From Streptomyces sp. NRRL S-337 (GTDB lineage: Bacteria > Actinomycetota > Actinomycetes > Streptomycetales > Streptomycetaceae), in contig NZ_JOIX01000002.1 of the NCBI RefSeq assembly GCF_000720175.1, forward strand, positions 124,001-188,000: 64,000 bases of DNA, in the 5' to 3' direction. The notes beneath the pieces were generated by a model. It had not been told where the DNA came from and searched no databases. It saw only the letters and a program-made list of their open reading frames with translations. The position numbers and the translations under genes were made by a program. The stretch's first letter is position 1. Each line of letters begins with the position of its first letter. Shown in pieces: positions 16,106-23,566 of the stretch.

Positions 16106-18238
16106 TCAGGCAGTTCCTGAACCGTCGCGCCTCGAGGGGTCAGCCCTGGTAGGACGCCGGCGGTCGACGATCCGCCAGCCGATGAGCAGGGCCAGGACGC
16201 CGATGACGATCAATTCGATCCCCAGATGCCGGTTGGATCCGGCGATGTCCGAGAGCAGCGCCCAAGGACTCGACGAATCCGGCGGCTTCGGCTTGATGGG
16301 AGCGGCTTCGGCGCCAGGTTTCGGCTGGGACAAGCTGGCACCTTTCAGGTACGCCCGACCGGCCACCACATGGCGCCACTTCGCGTCGAATTCCGCCTTG
16401 CTCACGTTGCGCTTGACGACCCTGCCGAAGTTGACGCCACCAGACGCGATGCGATACAGCTGCTCCTTCGTACAGGTGCGACAGGCCGCCATCGTGTCGT
16501 AGTACTTCGCGTAACGCTCGAAGACGGTATGCGGAGACCATTTTCGCTTCGACGTCCACCTGGAGACATCACCGCTGTCGATGGCGTATTCGAATCCGGT
16601 CTCCTGAACCGCGGTCCGTTGGCGGATCCACTCGGCGGCGATACGGCTGAGGTAGACCCGACGCAAGGCAGCGAACTCGGCGCCTTCGTTGACCTCTCGA
16701 ACGATCCGGGGCAGGACGAGAGCATTGTAGGCAGCGGAGACCCTGATCTCGGCGTCCGCGGATAAACGGGGACATCCTCGATGGCTACGGTTTCCGGTAT
16801 TCCCGATGTTGTCCGGTTCGGCTTCCACCTTCAATGGGGCATCGAGGATGTAGAGTTCGTCCCCTTTTGTGTAGACTTTTGCCTCTCCGGGAGTGATCCA
16901 CAGGCGCTGATCGAAACATCGAACGTTGTTCCCGCGCCGCTTCCAGTACTCGTTGCCGACCGCGGTATCCCGATAGAGGAGGTTTGCGTCGATCTGCTTC
17001 AAGCGCAGATCGGCCTCAAGGAGAACTCTTCCGGCATCGGTACGGGCAAGCTGCTTGTCGATGATCCTGTCGGGCTCATTGGGATTCAGGTTCACCCAGA
17101 GTTTCGATGGGTCGAGAGCCAGCCAGACGTAGAACGAGTCGGATGTCTCACGCAGACTCTGCAGGCCATTGGGAGGCTTCTTCCCGGCGCCCCGCTGCGC
17201 GGTGAATCCATAAGTGAACCCGAGCCGATTTCCTGGAGAGGCCGAGAGGTACCGCAGCTCGACGGTCGTGAAGTCGATACCGCCGGGGGCGCCGATCGCG
17301 GCTCCGGCCACCATCTGCCGCGGCGATCTGGGTCCGCTGCTTCTCTTCGCACCGCTTGTGCGGCTCGCGGCCCCGGTCGGTGGTGGGTCGAACAGTCCGT
17401 CTCCGTTCCGGTCCCGCCACTCATTCTGCTGCTGAATCAGCCCCTTGACACGGCCGGTTGCCTGCCTCTGCTCCTCCTTGGTGCCGTACGGCACCAAGAA
17501 CCTCATGTCCTTGGAGTATCGAGCGCAGCGCGGTCCACCCGCGTAATCGCAGGGCGCCCGTTCGGACGCACCGCCGATCAGCCGCTCAGGGGTGATGTCC
17601 ACCCCGTTCTTGGTCTGCAGCTCCTTCTCGATCTCTGCGAGTGAGGCGTGGGCCTTCAACCGCTTGAAGGTGTACTCGATTTCCCCCAGGCGCCGGAGGA
17701 TGAGTTCCTCGGAATGCCCGACCGCCTCCCCGCGGTACCGGGCGCTCCTGGCCACCACCTGCAGCGTGACGTCGTCGGGCCGCAGCCCGAGCTCGTTGAG
17801 CTGATGGAAGAGTCCGGGGTCTTCCCGCTTGATCTCAGCCGCCGTACGTAACTTGCGGTAGATCACTTCGTCCCACTTGCCGCGCCGGCGGTCGAACCGG
17901 GAGAAGAGCTCCTTGTCGAAGATCCGCAATTGCCTGGCCGTGTAGTCGGTCACCCTGAGCCACGCGACGGCATAGTTCACACCCGCGCGGTCCTCGGAGT
18001 CGTACCCGTCGAAGATCCGCCCCTCGTAGAGGTACCGGTACATCGGATCGCCGTACGGAGCAGCCGACTCCTGACCCAACGCGACCGGGGCCACCTTCGG
18101 CCTTGCCACTGTGGCGGCCGGAGACGGCCCGTCGAGGCCGACCAATCCGATGAGCAGGAGCAGAAGACCGGCCACACGTCTGCGTCGGTGGCTCGTCCTG
18201 CCGGCGCTCGCCACAGCTCGTTTCTCCATGCCCGTCAT
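16106..18238 (-). CDS. Secreted membrane-anchored protein with deaminase-like signature
   Basis: 710 residues from MTGMEKRAV. An N-terminal export segment (RRRRVAGLLLLLIGLVGLDG, about 18-37) and a C-terminal membrane helix (ELIVIGVLALLIGWRIV, about 675-691) place the bulk outside the cell. Between about 165 and 275 lies GEAVGHSEELILRRLG (His175, Glu177), then ASERAPCDYAGGPRCARYS (Cys230, Cys238). This H-x-E plus P-C-x7-C arrangement resembles secreted nucleic-acid deaminase toxins of the XOO_2897/SCP1.201 type. The 400 residues beyond, with DSFYVWLALDPSKLWVNLNP and GNEYWKRRG, match nothing I know. First gene of a unit with two paralogous TM proteins; divergent from a PadR gene. Deaminase activity is inference. 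Confidence 0.75.
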   Translation of the reverse strand: MTGMEKRAVASAGRTSHRRRRVAGLLLLLIGLVGLDGPSPAATVARPKVAPVALGQESAAPYGDPMYRYLYEGRIFDGYDSEDRAGVNYAVAWLRVTDYTARQLRIFDKELFSRFDRRRGKWDEVIYRKLRTAAEIKREDPGLFHQLNELGLRPDDVTLQVVARSARYRGEAVGHSEELILRRLGEIEYTFKRLKAHASLAEIEKELQTKNGVDITPERLIGGASERAPCDYAGGPRCARYSKDMRFLVPYGTKEEQRQATGRVKGLIQQQNEWRDRNGDGLFDPPPTGAASRTSGAKRSSGPRSPRQMVAGAAIGAPGGIDFTTVELRYLSASPGNRLGFTYGFTAQRGAGKKPPNGLQSLRETSDSFYVWLALDPSKLWVNLNPNEPDRIIDKQLARTDAGRVLLEADLRLKQIDANLLYRDTAVGNEYWKRRGNNVRCFDQRLWITPGEAKVYTKGDELYILDAPLKVEAEPDNIGNTGNRSHRGCPRLSADAEIRVSAAYNALVLPRIVREVNEGAEFAALRRVYLSRIAAEWIRQRTAVQETGFEYAIDSGDVSRWTSKRKWSPHTVFERYAKYYDTMAACRTCTKEQLYRIASGGVNFGRVVKRNVSKAEFDAKWRHVVAGRAYLKGASLSQPKPGAEAAPIKPKPPDSSSPWALLSDIAGSNRHLGIELIVIGVLALLIGWRIVDRRRPTRADPSRRDGSGTA

Positions 18239-18344
18239 GACACCCCCGTATGACGACTGGCAGGCATCGGACGGTGTCCCTGCTTGCCTGGCGAAGAAAG
18301 CCACTCATGGGAATCGGCGGAGGATCTCCGGTCCCTATAATCGT

Positions 18345-18367
18345 CCATAGTGGAACGTCCACTGTGG
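18345..18367. promoter_or_regulatory. Inverted repeat operator upstream of PadR gene
   Basis: CCATAGTGGA and TCCACTGTGG are 10-bp inverted arms with one mismatch around ACG, preceded by a TATAATCG box-like element. It lies 18 bases before the PadR start and about 107 before the divergent large gene's start, fitting autoregulation and control of both. Confidence 0.6.
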
Positions 18368-18385
18368 AGCGTCAAGAGGGCCTTG

Positions 18386-18910
18386 ATGAACGATGTGAAT
18401 CCGACGGCCGCCGCGCTGCTCGGCCTCCTGCACGCCGGCGAGGCGACCGGCTACCAACTCTGGGATACGGCACGGGAGTTCATCGGTGACTTCTGGACAG
18501 TGACGCGGAGTCAGGCATACCGGGAGCTGGCCAGGCTCGCGGAGCGGGGCATGGTGCAGGCCCAGCCGACCCGAGCGAGGTCGGCCCGCCCGTACCGCCT
18601 CACCGATTCCGGACGCGCGGCCTTCGCCGAATGGCTGGTGGTACCTCCTGGCCCGGAGAACATCCGCTATCCCCTGCTGCTGACGCTGAGCTTCGGCCAG
18701 TTCCTCGACGATGACCGGCTGCTGGAGTACGTCGCCGAGCACCGGTCGGCCCATGCGGAACGGCTGCGCCGGTACCAGGAGTTCGACGCCGACCCCATGT
18801 TCGACAAGTACCAGCGCAGTACGCTGCGGTTCGGCATCCACTACGAGAGAGCGGTGCTGGCTTGGATGGACGAACTGCCCGGCATCCTCCGCGGCTCCGA
18901 TGACGACTGA
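18386..18910 (+). CDS. PadR family transcriptional regulator
   Basis: 174 residues. The N-terminal PadR winged helix is seen in TAAALLGLLHAGEATGYQLW, FWTVTRSQAYRELARLAERG and RPYRLTDSGRAAFAEWL. It is followed by a C-terminal helical Vir-like region ending in MDELPGILRGSDDD. Start at 18386 chosen because the family begins with NPTAAALLG; an upstream ATG overlaps the inverted repeat. Divergent from the deaminase-like gene set, which it probably regulates. Effector unknown. Confidence 0.87.
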   Translation: MNDVNPTAAALLGLLHAGEATGYQLWDTAREFIGDFWTVTRSQAYRELARLAERGMVQAQPTRARSARPYRLTDSGRAAFAEWLVVPPGPENIRYPLLLTLSFGQFLDDDRLLEYVAEHRSAHAERLRRYQEFDADPMFDKYQRSTLRFGIHYERAVLAWMDELPGILRGSDDD

Positions 18911-19216
18911 ACCGCCGGGTTGCCCAGGCCGCCTCGATTCGACCCATCGGTTCAGTCACACCAGCAGGGCCCCACGGCATCCCCCGCGGGTCGGGGCGGC
19001 CGCTTTGCGGGACCATGCCCGTCACGGCGGATCAAGCCCACGTCTCATCCGGCACCCACCCGCCGCACCAACGGCCGGACAGCACCCGATGGCGTACCAG
19101 GAGCGGCCAAGTGGCGGGCCGCCGGATCCGCCGTCATCCTTTTCGGAAGAGACTGCATCCTCTTCGGGAGAGACTGCGGAGTCCTCACCTCCGGCATCGG
19201 CACCTCTGGAGCCGTC
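18911..19216. other. Intergenic with a 21-bp tandem duplication
   Basis: About 300 bases before the metalloprotease gene. The notable content is a head-to-tail duplication at 19136-19156 and 19157-19177 (ATCCTTTTCGGAAGAGACTG against ATCCTCTTCGGGAGAGACTG, plus a final C). The frame of the next gene is open across it, giving ILFGRDC twice, but its composition suggests it is untranslated. Confidence 0.5.
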
Positions 19217-19774
19217 ATGGCAGTTCACTTCGACATCAACCTGATCGTCGTCTCTGAGGACATCTTCACTCCGGCCGAGTTGAAGCAGGTCAGCGACTCC
19301 GTGGACATCATGAAGACGATCTTCGCCACCCATGGTCCGGTGATCGGTACGGTAAACCGCTTCAAGATCGACCACAGGGCCGCCGGGGTGAACGCGATCA
19401 TCTTCAACTCGGCCGACGCCATGGCCCTGGCCGACCGGTTTGCCGTGCGCAGCAACGACGCTCTCGACGTGTTCGTCGTGAAGCGCATGTTCGACCCCAA
19501 GGCCGTCGGATACTCCCCCACGCCCGGCGCGTGCGGGAAGAACAAGGCCAAGGGTCGGCTGAGAGCACCGGTGGTGTCCCTGAACGGCAGCACGGCGGAC
19601 AGCGGCAACACCTTCGCCCACGAGGTCGGTCACTTCCTGGGCCTGCCCCACTGCGAAAAGGACGAATCGCTGTGCGGCCCCGCGAACTTCATGCGGGCGC
19701 AATCGGGTACCAACACGGGGGTCACGCCCGACCAGGCGGTCAAGATGATCAGACATTGCCAGGTCACCCTGTAG
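19217..19774 (+). CDS. Metzincin-like zinc metalloprotease
   Basis: 185 residues. The zinc site HEVGHFLGLPH (His135, Glu136, His139, His145) fits the HExxHxxGxxH metzincin consensus, and NFMRAQSG (Met159) is a plausible Met-turn. Before it, HFDINLIVVSEDIF and IIFNSADAMALADRF form the sheet and helix of the small catalytic domain. There is no signal peptide from this start, chosen for its CTGGAG site and protein-like N-terminus, so export would need another route. The following gene begins 66 bases later on the same strand and is probably co-transcribed. Confidence 0.82.
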   Translation: MAVHFDINLIVVSEDIFTPAELKQVSDSVDIMKTIFATHGPVIGTVNRFKIDHRAAGVNAIIFNSADAMALADRFAVRSNDALDVFVVKRMFDPKAVGYSPTPGACGKNKAKGRLRAPVVSLNGSTADSGNTFAHEVGHFLGLPHCEKDESLCGPANFMRAQSGTNTGVTPDQAVKMIRHCQVTL

Positions 19775-19840
19775 GTCAGGCCACCTGTCAGACCTCAGTG
19801 TCAGACCCCAGAGGGTCGCGAGAGAGGCGCGGAGACCACC

Positions 19841-20896
19841 ATGACCGACCGCATCGACCAACTGCTCGCGTCCAAGGACGGGGCGGACCCCTCGCTCCTG
19901 GCCGCGCTCGACGCCGACGACCTCGCCGACGTCCTCGGCCGTTCGCTCGCTGCGGACGACGAAAACCGGGTCCGCGCCCTGGGCCTTCTCTCCCTGATCG
20001 ACCCGAGCCCGCTGGGCGCGCTGGCCCAGGCGGTCGGCCAGGTCCTGGCGGAGCCTGCGCCCGACCCCTTCACGGTCGCCGCAGCGCTCGGCCGGGCGGC
20101 GGTGATGGGCCGGGACGCCGTTCCGTTGGCCCAGGCCGCGGCACTCTCCGACGAGCCGGTCATCGCGCTGGCCGCCTGGCGCACCCTGCAGCAGGTGGCT
20201 CTCTCCGACTCCCTGGGCGCCCTGGCCCAGATGGCGCCCCCGGCCGGGGATCCGGTCGGCGACCAGGCCGCCTTCGCACTGTCGGTGATCGCCTACCGGG
20301 CGGGGCTGTCGGGCTTTGAACTCACCCCTCCGGACGATTCACGCATCGTGGCGATCCCGGCCGACGAGGACAAGGTGTTCTTCATCAACACCTCTCCGCC
20401 GACGGAGGAGGACCTCGCGCTGCTGAGCCGGATGCCGGCCGGTGAGCTGTACATGGTGCGGCCCGCACAGGAAGGGATGCTCGCCATCGAGTGCGGCGAG
20501 GAACGGATGCTGCTCTGCATCGACTCCGACATCCAGATGGACATGCCGGACACGTTCCTGCAGGGCCCGTCGCTGGCCGGAGTGGTCACCACGCTCGCAC
20601 CGCTCGGCACGGACTATTCCGTGCGCTATCTGGTCCTCACCTGGCCCGACGGCACCGGCGGATTCCATGTGCTGCTCTGCCAGCCCGATGGGGTTCAGGT
20701 CTATTACGGCCACGCCCACAGCGACGAGATCGCCGAGGGGACGGCTGCCTTCGGGCTCTTCGCCGTCGACCGGCCCGGTGCCTGCCCCGTCTCCCTCACG
20801 CCGAGCGTGACCGCGAGCGGAGTCACCCTCGGCGGCGACTGCTTGTCGATGACCGAGATCGTCACCGACCGGCTGGAGCCCGAACCCACGGACTGA
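19841..20896 (+). CDS. HEAT-like repeat protein of unknown function
   Basis: 351 residues in two parts. Residues 1-150 are Ala/Leu-rich helical pairs reminiscent of HEAT repeats (DDLADVLGRSL, RVRALGLLSLIDPSPLGALA, EPVIALAAWRTLQQVAL). From about 165 the protein is beta-rich, with DSRIVAIPADEDKVFFINTS, GELYMVRPAQEGMLAIECGE and VRYLVLTWPDGTGGFHVLLC. No signal or membrane segment and no catalytic motif. Its position 66 bases after the metalloprotease suggests a joint role as adaptor, substrate or inhibitor. Family not recognised. Confidence 0.75.
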   Translation: MTDRIDQLLASKDGADPSLLAALDADDLADVLGRSLAADDENRVRALGLLSLIDPSPLGALAQAVGQVLAEPAPDPFTVAAALGRAAVMGRDAVPLAQAAALSDEPVIALAAWRTLQQVALSDSLGALAQMAPPAGDPVGDQAAFALSVIAYRAGLSGFELTPPDDSRIVAIPADEDKVFFINTSPPTEEDLALLSRMPAGELYMVRPAQEGMLAIECGEERMLLCIDSDIQMDMPDTFLQGPSLAGVVTTLAPLGTDYSVRYLVLTWPDGTGGFHVLLCQPDGVQVYYGHAHSDEIAEGTAAFGLFAVDRPGACPVSLTPSVTASGVTLGGDCLSMTEIVTDRLEPEPTD

Positions 20897-21088
20897 CCCT
20901 TCCGGCCTCTGGGCCGGGCCTCTTAGTGGTGCAGGCTGCGCACCGAGACTCCATGCCCGAGACTCCATGCCCCTGACCGTTCGCGCCGTTCTTGAGGGCG
21001 ATGGGCAGGGGTGTCGATAAGGGCTTGTCGACTCCGTCCCAGGGACAGGTGCGGCCATCGTGGTCGCAGCGCACCGAGGAGACCCACC

Positions 21089-21529
21089 ATGGCGATTCAG
21101 CGGATGGACAACGTCCTCATCGTTGTCGACGACCTGGACGCTGTTATCGCGTTCTTCGTCGAACTGGGCATGGAGCTGGAGGGCAAGGCGCCAGTGGAGG
21201 GACGCTGGGTGGAGCGCGTCATCGGGCTCGACGACGTCCAACAGGACATCGCAATGCTGCGGACCCCGGACGGCCACGGCCGAGTAGAGCTGGCGAAGTT
21301 CCACCGGCCGAAGGCCATCGCCGCCGAGCCGAAGGACGCGCCGGTGAACACGCTGGGCATGCGTCGCATCATGTTCGCCGTCGACGACATCGAGGGCGTC
21401 ATCGCCCGCCTGCGCTCTCACGGCGCCGAACTCGTCGGCGAGCTGGAGCAGTACGAGGACATCTATCGGCTCTGCTACGTCCGCGGCCCCGAGGGCATCA
21501 TCGTCGGACTGGCCGAGCAGCTCGGCTGA
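21089..21529 (+). CDS. VOC/glyoxalase family protein
   Basis: 146 residues of the vicinal oxygen chelate fold: two beta-alpha-beta-beta-beta modules, MDNVLIVVDDLDAVIAFFVE and RRIMFAVDDIEGVIARLRSH, ending with GPEGIIVGLAEQLG. Such proteins are metal-dependent lyases, dioxygenases or resistance proteins; the C-terminal Glu-rich EQYEDIYRLCYVRGPEG matches glyoxalase-like members. GAGGAG lies upstream of the ATG. Stands alone between terminator-like sequences. Substrate unknown. Confidence 0.87.
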   Translation: MAIQRMDNVLIVVDDLDAVIAFFVELGMELEGKAPVEGRWVERVIGLDDVQQDIAMLRTPDGHGRVELAKFHRPKAIAAEPKDAPVNTLGMRRIMFAVDDIEGVIARLRSHGAELVGELEQYEDIYRLCYVRGPEGIIVGLAEQLG

Positions 21530-21544
21530 GCCCTTCGCATGGGT

Positions 21545-21568
21545 CACCCGCCCCGGGGGCCTCGGGTG
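21545..21568. terminator. Short hairpin between converging genes
   Basis: CACCCG and CGGGTG flank a CCCC/GGGG core, giving a compact GC hairpin in the 44-base gap between the VOC gene and the converging phosphatase gene. Likely a bidirectional terminator. Confidence 0.4.
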
Positions 21569-21573
21569 TGGCT

Positions 21574-22758
21574 TCACACGTCGGGTCCCCGCAGGCGCAC
21601 CGCGAGGGCGGCGATGTCGTCGTCCAGGCGTCCTCTGCTGTAGCGGAGGAGGTCGCGGTGAAGAGCCGTGAGCAGCTCGTGGGGCGGCGTCAGGGGCTGC
21701 TGGCTCATCCAGGCCGCCAGCGGGAAGAACCCGCCGTCGCGGGCGCGGGCCTCGGCGATCCCGTCGGTATAGAGAAGCAGCAGGTCGCCGGGGGCGAAGG
21801 CGAAGGTGTCGGTGGTGTAGTGATCACCGATCAGCTCCGCGAGGTTGAGCAGCGGTGAGGGAGTGGTGGGCTCGAGGGCGCGGAGTTCCCCGCGGTTCAG
21901 GAGCAGCGGCGGGGGGTGCCCGCAGTTGAGGATCTCGATGCGTCTGCCCTCATGCGGGATCTCGACAAGAAGGGCGGTGGCGAAGCGCTCCATCGGCCCC
22001 TCGGGGGGAAAGGCGGCGTTGTAACGGGTGCTGCTGGCGTCCAGCCGGCGCGCGACGCTGACCAAGTCGGCCTCGCCGTAGGCCGCCTCCCGGAAGGAAT
22101 TGACGATCGCCGCGGCCGCCCCCACGGCCGGCAGGCCCTTGCCCCGCACATCGCCGATGAGCAGCCTGACCCCGAATCGCGTGTCGACCACTTCGTAGAA
22201 GTCCCCGCCGATACGGGCCTCCGCCGCGGCCGCGAGATACAGCGAGTCGATCTCGACGCTCCCGAAGCGGCGCGGCATCGGGCTCAGCACCACCTGCTGC
22301 GCAGCGTCGGCGACGAGCCGCACCTGAAAGAGGGTCCGCTCCCGCTGGAGCCGGACATGACTTCCGTACGCGGCCGCCACGGTGACCGCGATGATCCCCG
22401 CAGCCGTCCACCACGTCCCCAGACCGGGGAACACCAGGCTGAGGCCGATCATCAAGAAGAGGCAGACCGTCCCCAGCAGGACGGTGGGGAGCACCGGCCA
22501 CATAGCGGCGGCGAGGGCCGGCGCCGCGGGCAGGAGGCGACTGAAGGCCACTTCCGGAGGAGTGGCATATGCCAGGCTGGCGATGACGACGGTCAGGATC
22601 ACCGGCGATAGCCGCACAAGCCACCGGCCGTGGCGATGGCGGAGCCGCGGCCGTCCAGACTCGATCACACTCCACAGAATATCTACGCAAAGGGGACGTA
22701 GCGCTCTGACAGATCCGAGTCGGCCACCCGCGCCGGACCGGCTCGCCGACTTTGCCAT
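21574..22758 (-). CDS. Membrane PP2C/SpoIIE-type serine phosphatase
   Basis: 394 residues. Two or three N-terminal membrane helices (LSPVILTVVIASLAYA, VLPTVLLGTVCLFLMIGL, WWTAAGIIAVTVAAAYG) precede a cytoplasmic SpoIIE/RsbU-type PP2C domain. Metal-binding and catalytic motifs are present: ARIGGDFYEVVDT, IGDVRGKGLPAVGAAA, ILNCGHPPPLLL, LLLYTDGIAEAR and DDDIAALAVRL. These phosphatases dephosphorylate anti-sigma-factor antagonists or similar proteins. The start is uncertain: the Met at 22758 has no clear ribosome binding site, and a GTG at 22815 would add 19 residues. No partner kinase adjacent. Confidence 0.88.
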   Translation of the reverse strand: MAKSASRSGAGGRLGSVRALRPLCVDILWSVIESGRPRLRHRHGRWLVRLSPVILTVVIASLAYATPPEVAFSRLLPAAPALAAAMWPVLPTVLLGTVCLFLMIGLSLVFPGLGTWWTAAGIIAVTVAAAYGSHVRLQRERTLFQVRLVADAAQQVVLSPMPRRFGSVEIDSLYLAAAAEARIGGDFYEVVDTRFGVRLLIGDVRGKGLPAVGAAAAIVNSFREAAYGEADLVSVARRLDASSTRYNAAFPPEGPMERFATALLVEIPHEGRRIEILNCGHPPPLLLNRGELRALEPTTPSPLLNLAELIGDHYTTDTFAFAPGDLLLLYTDGIAEARARDGGFFPLAAWMSQQPLTPPHELLTALHRDLLRYSRGRLDDDIAALAVRLRGPDV

Positions 22759-22876
22759 ATCGCAAATGATCAAGGTTCGGCGGCCCAGGGCACGGGGACG
22801 CGGGAAGGCGAGCACGCGAAAGGCCGGCCCGGCGAGCGAATTCGTTCACGTGTTCGATATATGACAGGATGCGGGA

Positions 22877-23455
22877 ATGGCGAAGGAACGTGAAGAGTCT
22901 CGGACATTCGGCGCCCGCGAGCCCGAGCCTTGGTCACCCAGGCCCGGTGTCCCCGGTGACCTGCTGAGGGCGAAGACGCTGGTGTACGACCCGAGTGGGT
23001 TCACATGCTCACCGCCCGCACCCGAAGCGGAGAGTGCCGAGTACGGGGCATGCGAGTTCACGTTGGACGGCCTCTCGGTCAGGTTCCGCGTGGCCAAGAC
23101 GACCCCGACGAAGGTCGGCCAGTTCGTCACGGTGTGGAAGAGGTCCGAGGGCGGGCCGATCCAGCCCTTCGATGCCGAAGATCCCGGTGATCTGTTCGTC
23201 ATCAGCGCCCGCGAGGGCGAACGATTCGGGCAGTTCGTGTTCCCACGAGACGTGCTCCGTGAACGGGACATCGTGTCAACGAACGGTTCCGGCGGGAAAC
23301 GGGCATTCCGCGTCTATCCCCCGTGGGTGACCACCACCAACCGCCAAGCCCGCAGCACCCAGACCTGGCAGGTGAACCACTTCCTCCAGCTGCCCGAAGA
23401 CGAGCCCATCGACGTCCCCCGCGCCCACGCGCTCTATCACCCCCGTGGGAACTGA
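22877..23455 (+). CDS. MepB family protein
   Basis: 192 residues closely following the MepB family: AKTTPTKVGQFVTVWKRSEG, IQPFDAEDPGDLFVISAREG, RFGQFVFPRDVL, STNGSGGKRAFRVYPPW and TQTWQVNHFL. In staphylococci mepB lies beside the MepA efflux pump gene, but its biochemical role is not established. Here no MATE pump is nearby. No signal peptide. The ATG at 22877 follows GACAGGATGCGGGA. Downstream it converges on the DyP peroxidase gene with a hairpin between. Confidence 0.88.
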   Translation: MAKEREESRTFGAREPEPWSPRPGVPGDLLRAKTLVYDPSGFTCSPPAPEAESAEYGACEFTLDGLSVRFRVAKTTPTKVGQFVTVWKRSEGGPIQPFDAEDPGDLFVISAREGERFGQFVFPRDVLRERDIVSTNGSGGKRAFRVYPPWVTTTNRQARSTQTWQVNHFLQLPEDEPIDVPRAHALYHPRGN

Positions 23456-23503
23456 TGACGTTGCTTGACCCCAACAGGTGCCTCGTGGAGGTGAAGGTCT
23501 TGC

Positions 23504-23543
23504 GCCTTGCCGGCGCGGGGCCCTTGGCCCACACCGGCAAGGC
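23504..23543. terminator. Bidirectional hairpin terminator
   Basis: GCCTTGCCGG (23504-23513) and CCGGCAAGGC (23534-23543) are perfect 10-bp inverted arms in the gap between the converging MepB and DyP genes. Confidence 0.65.
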
Positions 23544-23566
23544 TTCGGTGTTCAGGGTTCCCGCTC

